A stretch of DNA of 64,000 bases from Micavibrio sp. TMED2 (GTDB lineage: Bacteria > Pseudomonadota > Alphaproteobacteria > TMED2): contig NHBH01000009.1 of NCBI GenBank assembly GCA_002168225.1, positions 443,609 through 507,608 of the forward strand. Reading direction: 5' to 3'. A program made the position numbers and the translations under genes. Of this stretch, positions 8,363 through 17,814 are shown piece by piece; the stretch's first letter is position 1, and every line of letters begins with the position of its first letter. The notes below the pieces were generated by a model. The model was not told where the DNA came from and ran no database searches. It saw only the letters and a list, made by a program, of their open reading frames with translations.

Positions 8363-10228
8363 ATGTGTGGCATTGCCGGCTTTACCGGACGATATGATGA
8401 TGCGGCGGGCATCCTGTCCCGGATGCTCGACAGCATCGCCTATCGCGGGCCGGATATGCGCGGCGAACGGGTTGAACCGCATATGGCCTTCGGCTGGCTG
8501 CGACTGGCGATCATTGCGCCGGAAGGCGGCTACCAGCCACGCCATGATGAGGCGAGCGGTGATTGCCTGATCTTCAACGGCGAGATTTATGATTACCAGA
8601 ATGTCGCCCGGCAGTTGCAGGCCGAGGGCATACACCTCGCCGATGCTTCCGATACCGAGGTGCTGTTTCAGGCCATCCGTCATTGGGGCCTCGATGCCGC
8701 GCTCGACCGCCTCGACGGTATGTTCGCCTTTGCTTTCCGGGATGGCGAGGATGGCAGCATTACGCTGGTCCGTGACCGGTTCGGCGAAAAGCCGCTCTAC
8801 TACGCCGAGCGGCAGGGGCAGCTGATCTTTGCCTCGGAGATCAAGGCGCTGCTCGAGCATCCGGCGCTGGATGCGGTTGGCCCGGACATTGCCGGTCTGC
8901 ATGACTTCCTGCATTTTGAATATGTGCCGGGGATTGAGACCGGCTGGCTCGGTATCCGCAGGCTGGCACCCGGCCATATGCTGCGCTGGGATGCGGAAGA
9001 GGGGCTCGATGATCTGGACGCGCAGGAATGCTACTGGCATCCGAGCCGGTATCCGGTCGCAAGTGATGATGTTCCACCCTATGAGGAAGCGGTCGCCGCA
9101 ATCGGGCAGTCGCTGGAACGCTCGGTCGCCGAACGGCTGGTTGCCGATGTGCCGCTCGGACTGTTCCTGTCCGGCGGGCTGGATTCCAGCCTGATTGCCG
9201 CTTACGCCAAACGGCACAAGCCGGACATTACCGCCTATACCATCCGCATGCCGTCGGGCAGTTATGACGAAACCCCCTATACGGTCCGGGTGGCGGAGCA
9301 TCTGGGGCTGGATCACAAAGTCATCGACCTCAGCGATGAGGATGTTGAGCGGGTATTCCTCAAGGCAACGGGTATGCTCGACGAGCCGATGGCCGATGCC
9401 TCGCTGATCCCGACCTATCTGGTCTGTGAGGCGGCACGCCAGCATGTGACGGTGGCAATCGGCGGTGACGGGGCGGATGAGCTGTTTGCCGGCTATGCGC
9501 CCATGCGGCTGCTGAAATATGCCGGGATGATCGGGGCTGTGCCGTCCTGTGCCGGGCGGGCCTTGCGGCGGCTCTTGTCCCTGGCACCGCCATCGGGCGG
9601 CTATATGGGGCCGGGCTTTGTCCTGCAGCAGATGAGCCAGGGTTTCGGCCAGCCCGAGGGCGATCAGTGGCATCACTTCATGTCACCATTCCCGCCGGAA
9701 ATGCTGGCCAGACTGATCCCCGATGCCGACGCCCTGCACACCCGTACGCTCGATGCCGCTGATGGTGTTGATCTGATCGACGATGTCTCCCGGCAGTTTC
9801 TCGAGCATTACATGACCGGGCATATCCTGACCAAGACCGACCGCGCCTCAATGTATAATTCGCTGGAGTTGAGGGCCCCGTTTCTGGATCGCAAGCTGGC
9901 CGAGGCGGCGCTGGCGCTGCCTTCGGCCTATAAATATGCTGGCGGCAAGGGCAAGCGACTGTTGCGCTCTCTGGCTGAGGGCATGCTGCCGAAAGAGATT
10001 ATCCGGCGTCCGAAACACGGGTTTGCCCCGCCTCTGTCCGACCTGCTCCGTGGACCGTTGCGTACAGCCATCGGTGATGTGCTGAACCAGCGCGACCATG
10101 TGCTCGATGGCTGGCTGAACCATGACTATGTCATGACGCTCTGGGACCAGCACCTTAAGGGGCGGGCCGATCATCGCAAGCGTCTCTATGCCCTGTATAT
10201 CCTCAAACGGGTCTATGCCAAGGCTTGA
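8363..10228 (+). CDS. asnB: Asparagine synthase (glutamine-hydrolysing)
   Basis: 621 residues. The product starts MCGIAGFTG, so after Met removal Cys2 is the N-terminal nucleophile of the Ntn-type glutaminase half (about 1-210). The synthetase half has the ATP PP-loop SGGLDSS (270-276) and the later 'AIGGDGADELFAGY' loop. The reaction makes asparagine from aspartate, glutamine and ATP. AsnB-type enzymes inside glycan clusters are often paralogues that amidate a sugar acid or another carboxylate instead, and the position directly behind a lipid-carrier glycosyltransferase makes that possible here. The motifs are intact, so it should be active; only the substrate is open. Confidence 0.92.
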   Translation: MCGIAGFTGRYDDAAGILSRMLDSIAYRGPDMRGERVEPHMAFGWLRLAIIAPEGGYQPRHDEASGDCLIFNGEIYDYQNVARQLQAEGIHLADASDTEVLFQAIRHWGLDAALDRLDGMFAFAFRDGEDGSITLVRDRFGEKPLYYAERQGQLIFASEIKALLEHPALDAVGPDIAGLHDFLHFEYVPGIETGWLGIRRLAPGHMLRWDAEEGLDDLDAQECYWHPSRYPVASDDVPPYEEAVAAIGQSLERSVAERLVADVPLGLFLSGGLDSSLIAAYAKRHKPDITAYTIRMPSGSYDETPYTVRVAEHLGLDHKVIDLSDEDVERVFLKATGMLDEPMADASLIPTYLVCEAARQHVTVAIGGDGADELFAGYAPMRLLKYAGMIGAVPSCAGRALRRLLSLAPPSGGYMGPGFVLQQMSQGFGQPEGDQWHHFMSPFPPEMLARLIPDADALHTRTLDAADGVDLIDDVSRQFLEHYMTGHILTKTDRASMYNSLELRAPFLDRKLAEAALALPSAYKYAGGKGKRLLRSLAEGMLPKEIIRRPKHGFAPPLSDLLRGPLRTAIGDVLNQRDHVLDGWLNHDYVMTLWDQHLKGRADHRKRLYALYILKRVYAKA

Positions 10229-10398
10229 AAAACCGGCCTTTCGGACAATATCGCTCGGACCCGGTAGGTGAAATTTTGCTAAAATACGCCGCGTTTTTTA
10301 AACGAAAAAAATGTTATTCCGCGAGCGCCTTACCTATCATGACGCCTCTTGACCGGGTGATCGTCACCGGCAGTGCAGCCTTGTAAACCGGACCGTTT

Positions 10399-13188
10399 AT
10401 GAACAAGAAAATCGGCATATTGGGGCTTGTGCTCAGCTTTGTTGTCGTTGTGCTGCTGGCGGTTGTCTCATCCTATGTCTTTGTTCAGGACTACAAGAGC
10501 TATGCCGAGGCCAATAAGGCCAGATTGAGCACAGCGGCCAGTCTGCTTGAGCAGCATGTGATGGCAAATTTCGATGCTGCCCGGCAGTTGCTTGAACTGA
10601 CTGCCGACGAGATTGAGAAATACGGCATTGAGCAAGTGGCCGAAGGCCGCCCTGCGTGGGAAAAATTCCGTGAACAAATGCAGGAAAGACCTGCCATTCG
10701 CAGTATCTGGATTGCCGGTAGTGATGGTCGGATGCGCGTTTATTCCGATCGTTTTCCGGCCCCCGATCTGAACGTGTCAGACCGGGAATATTACTTCATC
10801 CATCGTCAGCAGGGCATTTCCGACCTCTATGTCGGTGACCTGCTACCGGGCAGGTTCACCGGTGTCCGGTATTTCCCGATTTCATTTCCCGCCTTTGATG
10901 AGGAAGGCAATCTGATTGGCGTTGTTGCCGCTGCCTTCGAGCCGAGCTTTTTCGAGAGCTATATCAACGAGTTGGATATCTGTCAGACCTGCAGTATCGG
11001 CCTGCTGGTCAATCGGGACAATCTGGTTGCCGGCAGTCTCGGCGCAGGTGAGCCGTTTGAAGCTCGTGATCTGACCGTTGGGGCCAATGATTTGACGGTG
11101 GTAAGTCATGCCTCGTCCGATACCCTTGGTTTCTGGTGGGACAGTCAGCGGATAGCCATGCTGGTCGCCATGGCGGTGGTAATGCTGGTCTCGGCACTGG
11201 CTCTGATGACCGGATTGTTCAATTTCCGTCGGGCCCAGTCGGTTGACCGGCTCTCGGATGAGAACCGGGCACTCAATCTGTCGAATGATCATTTCGAGCG
11301 TGCGCAGAATGCTGCGAGGCTGACTCATTGGCGCTGGAAGGTTGGCAGTGACAAGGTGATCTGGTCGCCCGGTGTGATCATCACCTTCGGTTTTGATACC
11401 GATAACTTTGTGAAGGAACACGGTCAGTTCATCAGCAATTTCGGTGAAATGATTACCCGTATCCATGTGGAGGATCAGGATCAGCTGCGCGCCATGCTGA
11501 GCCGTGTTTCCACAACGAAGCAGCCGGAAAGCAAGCTGTTCCGGGTGGTGGCGCCGGGCGGAGAGGTTCGTTTCGTAATGGTCGAGGCCGAACCGAATAT
11601 CAGGAATGGCAAGGCCAATGAGGTGACCGAGCTGTTCGGCATCGTTCAGGACGTGACCGAGAAGCATGAGGCGCAGCTCGCGCTCAGCAAGGCCAAGGAT
11701 ATGGCCGACACCGCCAATACGGCCAAGACCATGTTCCTGGCGACTGTCAGTCACGATATCCGCACCCCGCTGAATATCATCAGCAACATGAACGACATGA
11801 TCCTCAACGCCACCGATGATCCCGGCATCCGCAGCTATGCCGAGGCGATCGACCGGGCTGGGGAAAACCTGCTGTCACTGGTCAATGACGTAATCAGCGT
11901 CTCGCAGCTGGAGAGCGGTGAGTTCAAGCTGCATACCGTGCCGCTGCTGATCAAGCCGTTCCTTGAGGATCTGGTGGAGAGCTTCCGCCCTCTGGCATCC
12001 CAGAAGGGTATTGCCCTGATCTGCAGCGTTGATGAAACCGTGCCGCAGTCAATTCAGGCCGATCCGAAGGTGATCCGCCAGATTGTGTTCAATCTGGTAG
12101 GCAATGCACTGAAATTCACCAAATATGGCAGCGTTACGGTTACGGCCCAGCCATATGTCGAACCGAATGGGAATGGCGAACGACTGTTGCGGATTGTCGT
12201 GCGTGATACCGGCAAGGGCATACCGGCAACTGAATTGCAGGCGATTTTTGAACGGTTCATGCAGGTCGATGCCCATACGCCCGATGCCTATGGATCCGGC
12301 CTCGGCCTCTATATCTGCCGGTCGCTGGTCGACCTGCACGGAGGGACGATCACCTGCCGGAGTTCGGTCGGTATCGGCAGCGTGTTTACCGTGCTGATCC
12401 CGCTGGTTGAGGCTGAAAACTCAACTCTTGAGCAACCGGCAACCAAGGCCAGAGCCATGCCGGAACAGCGGGTGCTGATTGCCGATGATGTCGAGGAAAA
12501 CCGCGAAATCCTGAAAATGATCCTGAGCAATCACGGGCATCGGGTGAAAACCGTGCAGAACGGTGCCGAGGCGGTGGATTCGGTCAGACAACAGGGTTTC
12601 GACATCGTGCTGCTCGATATCCGGATGCCGGTCATGGATGGCATGAAGGCACTGGCGGCCATCCGCAATGATCTGCACAAGCAGATGCCGATTGTCGCCA
12701 TCACGGCAAACGCGCTTGAGGAACAGCAGACCGTCTATCAGGAAGCCGGATTTGATGCGATCATCCCCAAGCCGTTCCGCGCTGCCGGTGTGCTCAACAC
12801 CATCGCCAGCCTGATCGACAGTCATCAGCCGGTTATGGAGACCGGTAGTGATCCGGTGATGGCGATTGATGCGCCGCCATCGGCCTTTGACAAGGATCTG
12901 TTCGGGCAGGCGCTCGATGTGCTGGGGAGGGAGAAGTTTCGTGAGAGCATGGAACTGGTCGAGCATGACCTCAATCAGCTTGAGGCTGATCTGGTAACCC
13001 ACGGCGTCACCGAAGACGTCAAAAGCCATGCGCACAAACTCGCCGGGTCGGCTGCCAATTTCGGGTTTTCCGGTCTGTCGAAAACCTGTCTCGAGATCGA
13101 GTTGAGCGGGCGCAACGATGCCGAACTGCTTGATGAGCTGGTCGAGCAGCGCAAGCTGTTCAAAACCGTGCTGGCGCATCAGGCATGA
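10399..13188 (+). CDS. Hybrid sensor histidine kinase (Cache-PAS-HisKA-HATPase-REC-Hpt)
   Basis: 929 residues. The order is: TM1 (about 7-28), a periplasmic Cache-like sensor (about 35-245, with 'VSDREYYFIHRQQG'), TM2 (251-275), a PAS domain (about 300-425), HisKA with phosphoacceptor H452 in ATVSHDIRTPLN, HATPase_c (N-box N569, G boxes DTGKGIP and GSGLGLYIC), a receiver with acidic pair D696/D697 and phosphoacceptor D740, and a C-terminal Hpt domain with H879 in AHKLAGSAANFG. It is therefore a complete four-step His-Asp-His phosphorelay in one chain, and the final output regulator must be encoded elsewhere. Cache domains of this type bind small organic ligands. It stands alone, with 170 bases before it and 81 after. 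Confidence 0.93.
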   Translation: MNKKIGILGLVLSFVVVVLLAVVSSYVFVQDYKSYAEANKARLSTAASLLEQHVMANFDAARQLLELTADEIEKYGIEQVAEGRPAWEKFREQMQERPAIRSIWIAGSDGRMRVYSDRFPAPDLNVSDREYYFIHRQQGISDLYVGDLLPGRFTGVRYFPISFPAFDEEGNLIGVVAAAFEPSFFESYINELDICQTCSIGLLVNRDNLVAGSLGAGEPFEARDLTVGANDLTVVSHASSDTLGFWWDSQRIAMLVAMAVVMLVSALALMTGLFNFRRAQSVDRLSDENRALNLSNDHFERAQNAARLTHWRWKVGSDKVIWSPGVIITFGFDTDNFVKEHGQFISNFGEMITRIHVEDQDQLRAMLSRVSTTKQPESKLFRVVAPGGEVRFVMVEAEPNIRNGKANEVTELFGIVQDVTEKHEAQLALSKAKDMADTANTAKTMFLATVSHDIRTPLNIISNMNDMILNATDDPGIRSYAEAIDRAGENLLSLVNDVISVSQLESGEFKLHTVPLLIKPFLEDLVESFRPLASQKGIALICSVDETVPQSIQADPKVIRQIVFNLVGNALKFTKYGSVTVTAQPYVEPNGNGERLLRIVVRDTGKGIPATELQAIFERFMQVDAHTPDAYGSGLGLYICRSLVDLHGGTITCRSSVGIGSVFTVLIPLVEAENSTLEQPATKARAMPEQRVLIADDVEENREILKMILSNHGHRVKTVQNGAEAVDSVRQQGFDIVLLDIRMPVMDGMKALAAIRNDLHKQMPIVAITANALEEQQTVYQEAGFDAIIPKPFRAAGVLNTIASLIDSHQPVMETGSDPVMAIDAPPSAFDKDLFGQALDVLGREKFRESMELVEHDLNQLEADLVTHGVTEDVKSHAHKLAGSAANFGFSGLSKTCLEIELSGRNDAELLDELVEQRKLFKTVLAHQA

Positions 13189-13209
13189 CCGGCCTGAGCG
13201 TACCGCTGT

Positions 13210-13223
13210 CTTGTCGCGACAAG
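13210..13223. promoter_or_regulatory. Perfect 14-bp palindrome, possible operator
   Basis: CTTGTCGCGACAAG is a perfect palindrome between the kinase stop and the Shine-Dalgarno sequence of the E1-like gene, about 47 bases before its start codon. No T-tract follows, so it is not a terminator. Its position suits an operator for a dimeric regulator; the factor is unknown. Confidence 0.35.
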
Positions 13224-13269
13224 CCTTCTGAAACCGGGCATACTGCCTGCCTTGTTCTTCGGAGGTATC

Positions 13270-15687
13270 ATGAGCCGTCATCGTCTGGATTTTCTGTCTG
13301 ACCTGGAGCGTCGGGCCCTGTGGCTTGCATCATGGACTATTCACAACGCCAATTACCTGCGCGAAAAATCCGATATGGACGTGAAGGTTGGTGGGCATCA
13401 GGCGTCGTCCGCCTCGCTCGCCACCATCATGACCGCGCTGTATTTCGATGTGCTTCGCCCGCAGGACCGGGTCGCGGTCAAACCCCATGCCTCGCCGATC
13501 TTTCACGCCATCCAGTATCTCGCAGGCAACCAGACACGCGAGAAGCTGCAGGATTTCCGCAAATACAAGGGTGCGCAGAGCTACCCGTCACGGACCAAGG
13601 ACGTGGATGATGTGGACTTCTCCACCGGTTCGGTCGGCCTCGGCGTGGCACAGACGCTGTTTTCCTCGCTGGTTCAGGATTATGTCGCTGCCCATGACTG
13701 GATCAACCCGGATGAGATGGGCCGTATGGTTGCCCTGATCGGTGATGCCGAGATGGATGAGGGCAATATCTATGAGGCCCTGCTCGAGGGCTGGAAACAT
13801 GATCTGCGCAACTGCTGGTGGGTGGTTGATTACAACCGGCAATCCCTCGACGGCGTGGTCCGTGAGGGCTTGTGGGAGAAGCTGGCGACCATGTTCCGCA
13901 ACTTCGGCTGGGACGTTATCATCCTGCGCCATGGCAAGAACCAGCAGGCGGCCTTTGCCGAGCCGGGCGGTGATCGCCTGAAACAATGGATCGAGGATTG
14001 CCCGAACCAGCTTTATTCCGCCCTGACCTTTCAGGGTGGCAAGGCATGGCGCCAGCGCCTGATGAACGATCTCGGCGATCAGGGGGCGGTTTCGGCACTG
14101 ATTGACAAGCGCAGTGATGATGAACTGGCAGCCCTGATGGGCAATCTCGGTGGCCATGACATGCCATCGCTGCTTGAGGCATTCGAAGATGCTGGCCGTC
14201 ACGACCGACCGACCCTGTTCCTGTGCTATACGATCAAGGGCTTTGGCCTGCCGCTCGCCGGGCACAAGGATAACCATGCCGGGCTGATGACCCCGGACCA
14301 GATGGCAGCCTTCCGACATGCCATGCAGGTACCCGAAGGCCGGGAATGGGACAAATGGGCCGGAATGGATGAGCGTGCCGATGCGCTCGGTGATTTTGTC
14401 GCCAGCGCGCCGTTCTTCGCCAAGGGGACCCGGCGTTATACGGCACCTGAAATCAGTATTCCCGCCAGTTTGAGCTATCCCGATCCGAAGGAAAAGCCGG
14501 TCTCGACACAGGCCGGTTTCGGCCAGATACTCAATGATCTGGGCCGCGAGGACAGTGAGTTCGCCGCCCGTGTCGTGACCACATCGCCGGATGTTACGGT
14601 CTCGACCAATCTCGGCAACTGGGTCAACCGCCGCGGGCTGTTCGCGGTTGAGGAATTGAACGACACCTTCAAGGCCGAGCGTATTCCCTCAACCTATAAA
14701 TGGTCGTTCTCGCCCAAGGGCCAGCACCTCGAGCTGGGGATTGCGGAATCCAATCTGTTCCTGATGCTTTCGGCGCTCGGGCTGTCACACAGCATCCACG
14801 GCCAGCGTCTACTGCCGGTCGGTACGGTCTATGATCCCTTCATCTATCGCGGTGCTGATCAGCTGAATTATGCCTGTTATCAGGATGCCCGCTTCATGCT
14901 GGTGGCGACGCCGTCGGGCGTGACGCTGGCACCGGAGGGTGGGGCGCATCAGTCCATCGGCACGCCGCTGGTTGGTATGGCACAAGATGGCCTCGCCGCC
15001 TTCGAGCCGGCCTATCTCGACGAGTTGGCGGTGATCATGCGCTTCGGCTTCGAGTATATGCAGCGGGATGGCGAGGGTGATCCCGATGAGCGCACATGGC
15101 TGCGCGACCAGACCGGTGGATCAATCTATCTGCGCCTGTCCACCCGGCCACTGGAGCAACCGCAGCGGGCCATGACGGCAGAGCTGGAGCATGACATCAT
15201 CGCCGGTGCCTACTGGATGCGCAAACCGGGGCCGAATGCGCAGGCGGTGATTGCCTATACCGGCGCGCTGGCACCGGAAGCGATCGAGGCGGTGGGGCTG
15301 ATGGCCGAGGACCGGCGCGATATTGGCCTGTTGGCGATTACCTCGGCAGATCGCCTCTATGCCGGCTGGACTGCGGCCCAGCGTGCCCGTGAGCGCGGCC
15401 TGATTCATGCGATCAGCCATGTTGAGCGTCTGCTCGATCAGGTGCCGAACCATGCTGCCATGGTCACGGTTCTGGATGGTCACCCGGCGACGCTCGGCTG
15501 GCTCGGATCGGTCTATGGCCACCGGTCACGGTCGCTCGGTGTTGAGCATTTCGGCCAGACCGGCACCATTGCCGATCTCTACCGCCATTTTGGTATCGAT
15601 GCGCGCGGGATCATGTCGGCGGTGCAGTCGCTGGCACCGGGACGACCGATCAGGAACCTTGATGTTGTGCCTTCAGCCGCTGGCTGA
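13270..15687 (+). CDS. Homodimeric pyruvate dehydrogenase E1-like (AceE-type) transketolase-family protein
   Basis: 805 residues from ATG 13270, which has GGAGG 4 bases upstream; a TTG 18 bases earlier is in frame but lacks such a site. The thiamine-diphosphate motif is IGDAEMDEGNIYEALLEG followed by VVDYNRQSLDG (the GDx~26N pattern). The N-terminal 'VGGHQASSASLATIMTALYF' and the 'TGSVGLGVAQTLF' segment match AceE-type E1 enzymes. A central Pyr domain and a C-terminal transketolase-like domain follow. AceE is usually about 885 residues, so this is a shorter relative. It has no adjacent E2 or E3 gene. Alphaproteobacteria normally use the two-subunit PdhA/PdhB E1, so this enzyme may act on another 2-oxo acid or ketose. 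Its end overlaps the convergent DUF1499 gene by 38 bases. Confidence 0.82.
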   Translation: MSRHRLDFLSDLERRALWLASWTIHNANYLREKSDMDVKVGGHQASSASLATIMTALYFDVLRPQDRVAVKPHASPIFHAIQYLAGNQTREKLQDFRKYKGAQSYPSRTKDVDDVDFSTGSVGLGVAQTLFSSLVQDYVAAHDWINPDEMGRMVALIGDAEMDEGNIYEALLEGWKHDLRNCWWVVDYNRQSLDGVVREGLWEKLATMFRNFGWDVIILRHGKNQQAAFAEPGGDRLKQWIEDCPNQLYSALTFQGGKAWRQRLMNDLGDQGAVSALIDKRSDDELAALMGNLGGHDMPSLLEAFEDAGRHDRPTLFLCYTIKGFGLPLAGHKDNHAGLMTPDQMAAFRHAMQVPEGREWDKWAGMDERADALGDFVASAPFFAKGTRRYTAPEISIPASLSYPDPKEKPVSTQAGFGQILNDLGREDSEFAARVVTTSPDVTVSTNLGNWVNRRGLFAVEELNDTFKAERIPSTYKWSFSPKGQHLELGIAESNLFLMLSALGLSHSIHGQRLLPVGTVYDPFIYRGADQLNYACYQDARFMLVATPSGVTLAPEGGAHQSIGTPLVGMAQDGLAAFEPAYLDELAVIMRFGFEYMQRDGEGDPDERTWLRDQTGGSIYLRLSTRPLEQPQRAMTAELEHDIIAGAYWMRKPGPNAQAVIAYTGALAPEAIEAVGLMAEDRRDIGLLAITSADRLYAGWTAAQRARERGLIHAISHVERLLDQVPNHAAMVTVLDGHPATLGWLGSVYGHRSRSLGVEHFGQTGTIADLYRHFGIDARGIMSAVQSLAPGRPIRNLDVVPSAAG

Positions 15688-16414
15688 GTTCCCGCACCCG
15701 TTTGCCATTGACCCCGAGGTCAGAGGCCCCGATCCGGGATTTCGAGCGTATGTCGATGCGGGTCTCTGTTTCTGACAGAGCCTGAAGGCGTACAACCACG
15801 TCATCGGTGAAACCGAACCAGAGTGAGCGGTCGATTGCCTCGATCACCATGGCGTCATTGACCCGGCGCTCATCGGTAATGGCAAGACCCATTGCCGACA
15901 TGACATCACGCGTCAGTTTTTCTGCTTCTGCCGGTGCCACTGGCAGGGTTATCGGCTGAATATCGGGAAAGGCAGCGCGTTGAACCTCGGCCAGCGTCTG
16001 ACCCTCGGCAGCACCCGGAACCGGTGCATCAGGATCATATGCCGGTGGATTGTCCCGCACCTTGTCTGCGCCCGCGATGATCTGCGGCGGGTTCTCGACG
16101 TCGGTGGTGATGTCATGAATGAACGGGTTGCTGTCCACCGCCTGTTTCATCATCAGCAAGGCAGCCGTCAGGGCAAGGGCGGGCAGGGTGCCGAGGATCG
16201 CCAACCCCAGCATCTGTGGCATTCGCCATGTGGCAATGCCGATGGCGACCAGCCCGCCGAGGGTGGCAAGCGCGACCGGTACGGCGAGGATCGCGAGCAG
16301 GCTGATCCCGGTGCGCGGTTCGATCAGGCCGAAACGGCTCGCCGGGCCGATCAGCAGACCGATCAGGCCGACAACAAGGGGTAGGATCGAAAGGATCAGG
16401 ACCGTGAGACGCAT
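15650..16414 (-). CDS. DUF1499 family membrane protein
   Basis: 254 residues. Three hydrophobic segments occupy the first ~100 residues (about 3-23, 38-60, 68-88), followed by a soluble DUF1499-type domain. The latter is recognised by AFPDIQPITLPVAPAEAEKL, the WFGFTDDVVVRLQ segment and the closing 'SRIGASDLGVNGKRVRELSQRL'. DUF1499 proteins are common in alphaproteobacteria and have no established function. The gene is divergent from btaA with 119 bases between them. Its 3' end runs 38 bases into the convergent E1-like gene, a rather large convergent overlap. Confidence 0.8.
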   Translation of the reverse strand: MRLTVLILSILPLVVGLIGLLIGPASRFGLIEPRTGISLLAILAVPVALATLGGLVAIGIATWRMPQMLGLAILGTLPALALTAALLMMKQAVDSNPFIHDITTDVENPPQIIAGADKVRDNPPAYDPDAPVPGAAEGQTLAEVQRAAFPDIQPITLPVAPAEAEKLTRDVMSAMGLAITDERRVNDAMVIEAIDRSLWFGFTDDVVVRLQALSETETRIDIRSKSRIGASDLGVNGKRVRELSQRLKAQHQGS

Positions 16415-16533
16415 GGGATTGCTGCTTTACTCTTCTCTGGCTTGCTGCTGCCGCTTGGCTTATACCCGGTTTTGCCGTATCTAGGAGCACGGCTGGCAGT
16501 GCCCCGGCACGCCCATCATTATGGAATACTGGC

Positions 16534-17814
16534 ATGAGCAACACGCCGAAGCCCACGAGTTCTTTTTCTTCAGATGCCCCCGCTGATACCACCGCCGAAG
16601 CAACGGAACAACGTCTGCGTAAGGCCGTGCATCAGTACAAGCCCTGGACCCGCGCCGGTTTGCTCGAGCGGATGTTCACGGCTGCCTTCAAGGGACTTGT
16701 CTATCCGCAGATATGGGAAGACCCGGATGTTGACCTCGCGGTACTGGAGCTGAAGCCCGGCAGCCGGATGATCGCCATCGGTTCCGGCGGCTGTAATGTG
16801 CTGTCCTATCTGACTGCGGACCCGGCAGAGGTGATCGCGGTCGATCTCAACCACCATCATGTGCACCTGATCCGGCTCAAGCTGGCCGGGTTGCGCCATA
16901 TGCCGAATTATCAGTGCTTCTTCCGCTTCTTTGGTGCGGCGGTGGATAAGGATAATCCCGCGCTCTATCGCCGTTATTTGCGCGCGCATCTGGCCGAGGA
17001 TACCCGTGGCTATTGGGACAGCCGCGACTGGCTGATGCGCCGCCGGGTCGAGCTGTTCAAGCGCAACATCTATCGCTACGGCCTGCTGGGCCGCTTTATC
17101 GCCATCAGCCATTTCGGCGCGCGCCTGCTGGGCGTGCGGCTCGAGCCGCTGCTTGAAATGCGCGATACTGCCGAGCAGCGCACTTATTTCGATACCTATC
17201 TTGCCCCACTGTTTGAGCACAAGCTGGTGCGCAGCCTGACCTCGATGAAGGCATCGCTGTTCGGCCTTGGCATCCCGCCCGCGCAATATGACAGCCTCGC
17301 CTCGGCTGGCGGCGGCGATATGTCGGTGGTGCTGAAACAGCGGCTGGAGAAGCTGGTCTGTGACTTCCCGATCGCCGAGAACTATTTTGCCCAGCAGGCA
17401 TTCGGTCGCCGCTATCCATCCGGTGATGGCGGTCCGCTGCCGCTCTATCTGCAGAGCCACAACTTCGCCGATCTGCGCAACCGTGCGGACCGGGTAACCG
17501 TGGTCAACCGATCGGTTACCCAGCGCCTCGCCGATGAGCCGGAGGGCAGCATGGATGCCTATGTCCTGCTCGATGCCCAGGACTGGATGACCGACCAGCA
17601 GCTTAATGAGCTCTGGGCCGAGATCACCAGAACCGCCAAGCCCGGCTCGAAAGTCATTTTCCGTACTGCCGATGAGCCGAGCCTGTTGCCCGGTCGGGTC
17701 AGCCCGGAGATACTGGCGCGCTGGACCTATCACGAGGCCCGCTCACGCGAGATGACGGCCCGTGACCGCTCGGCAATCTATGGCGGCTTCCATCTTTATG
17801 AGTTGAACGCGTGA
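16534..17814 (+). CDS. btaA: BtaA-type SAM:diacylglycerol 3-amino-3-carboxypropyltransferase
   Basis: 426 residues, DUF3419 family. The segment GLVYPQIWEDPDVDLAVLEL, the SAM-binding loop MIAIGSGGCNVLSYL and the following VIAVDLNHHHVHLIRLKL are typical of BtaA. The enzyme moves the 3-amino-3-carboxypropyl group of S-adenosylmethionine onto diacylglycerol to make diacylglycerylhomoserine, the first step of the betaine lipid DGTS. btaB follows with a GTGA overlap, the classic pair. In other alphaproteobacteria the pair is induced by phosphate starvation, but I see no convincing PHO box in the 119-base upstream gap. No truncation is visible. Confidence 0.92.
   Translation: MSNTPKPTSSFSSDAPADTTAEATEQRLRKAVHQYKPWTRAGLLERMFTAAFKGLVYPQIWEDPDVDLAVLELKPGSRMIAIGSGGCNVLSYLTADPAEVIAVDLNHHHVHLIRLKLAGLRHMPNYQCFFRFFGAAVDKDNPALYRRYLRAHLAEDTRGYWDSRDWLMRRRVELFKRNIYRYGLLGRFIAISHFGARLLGVRLEPLLEMRDTAEQRTYFDTYLAPLFEHKLVRSLTSMKASLFGLGIPPAQYDSLASAGGGDMSVVLKQRLEKLVCDFPIAENYFAQQAFGRRYPSGDGGPLPLYLQSHNFADLRNRADRVTVVNRSVTQRLADEPEGSMDAYVLLDAQDWMTDQQLNELWAEITRTAKPGSKVIFRTADEPSLLPGRVSPEILARWTYHEARSREMTARDRSAIYGGFHLYELNA

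Noticed and set aside
8306..9676. Long minus-strand open frame opposite asnB
   Set aside because: Antisense shadow of a gene with full AsnB motifs.
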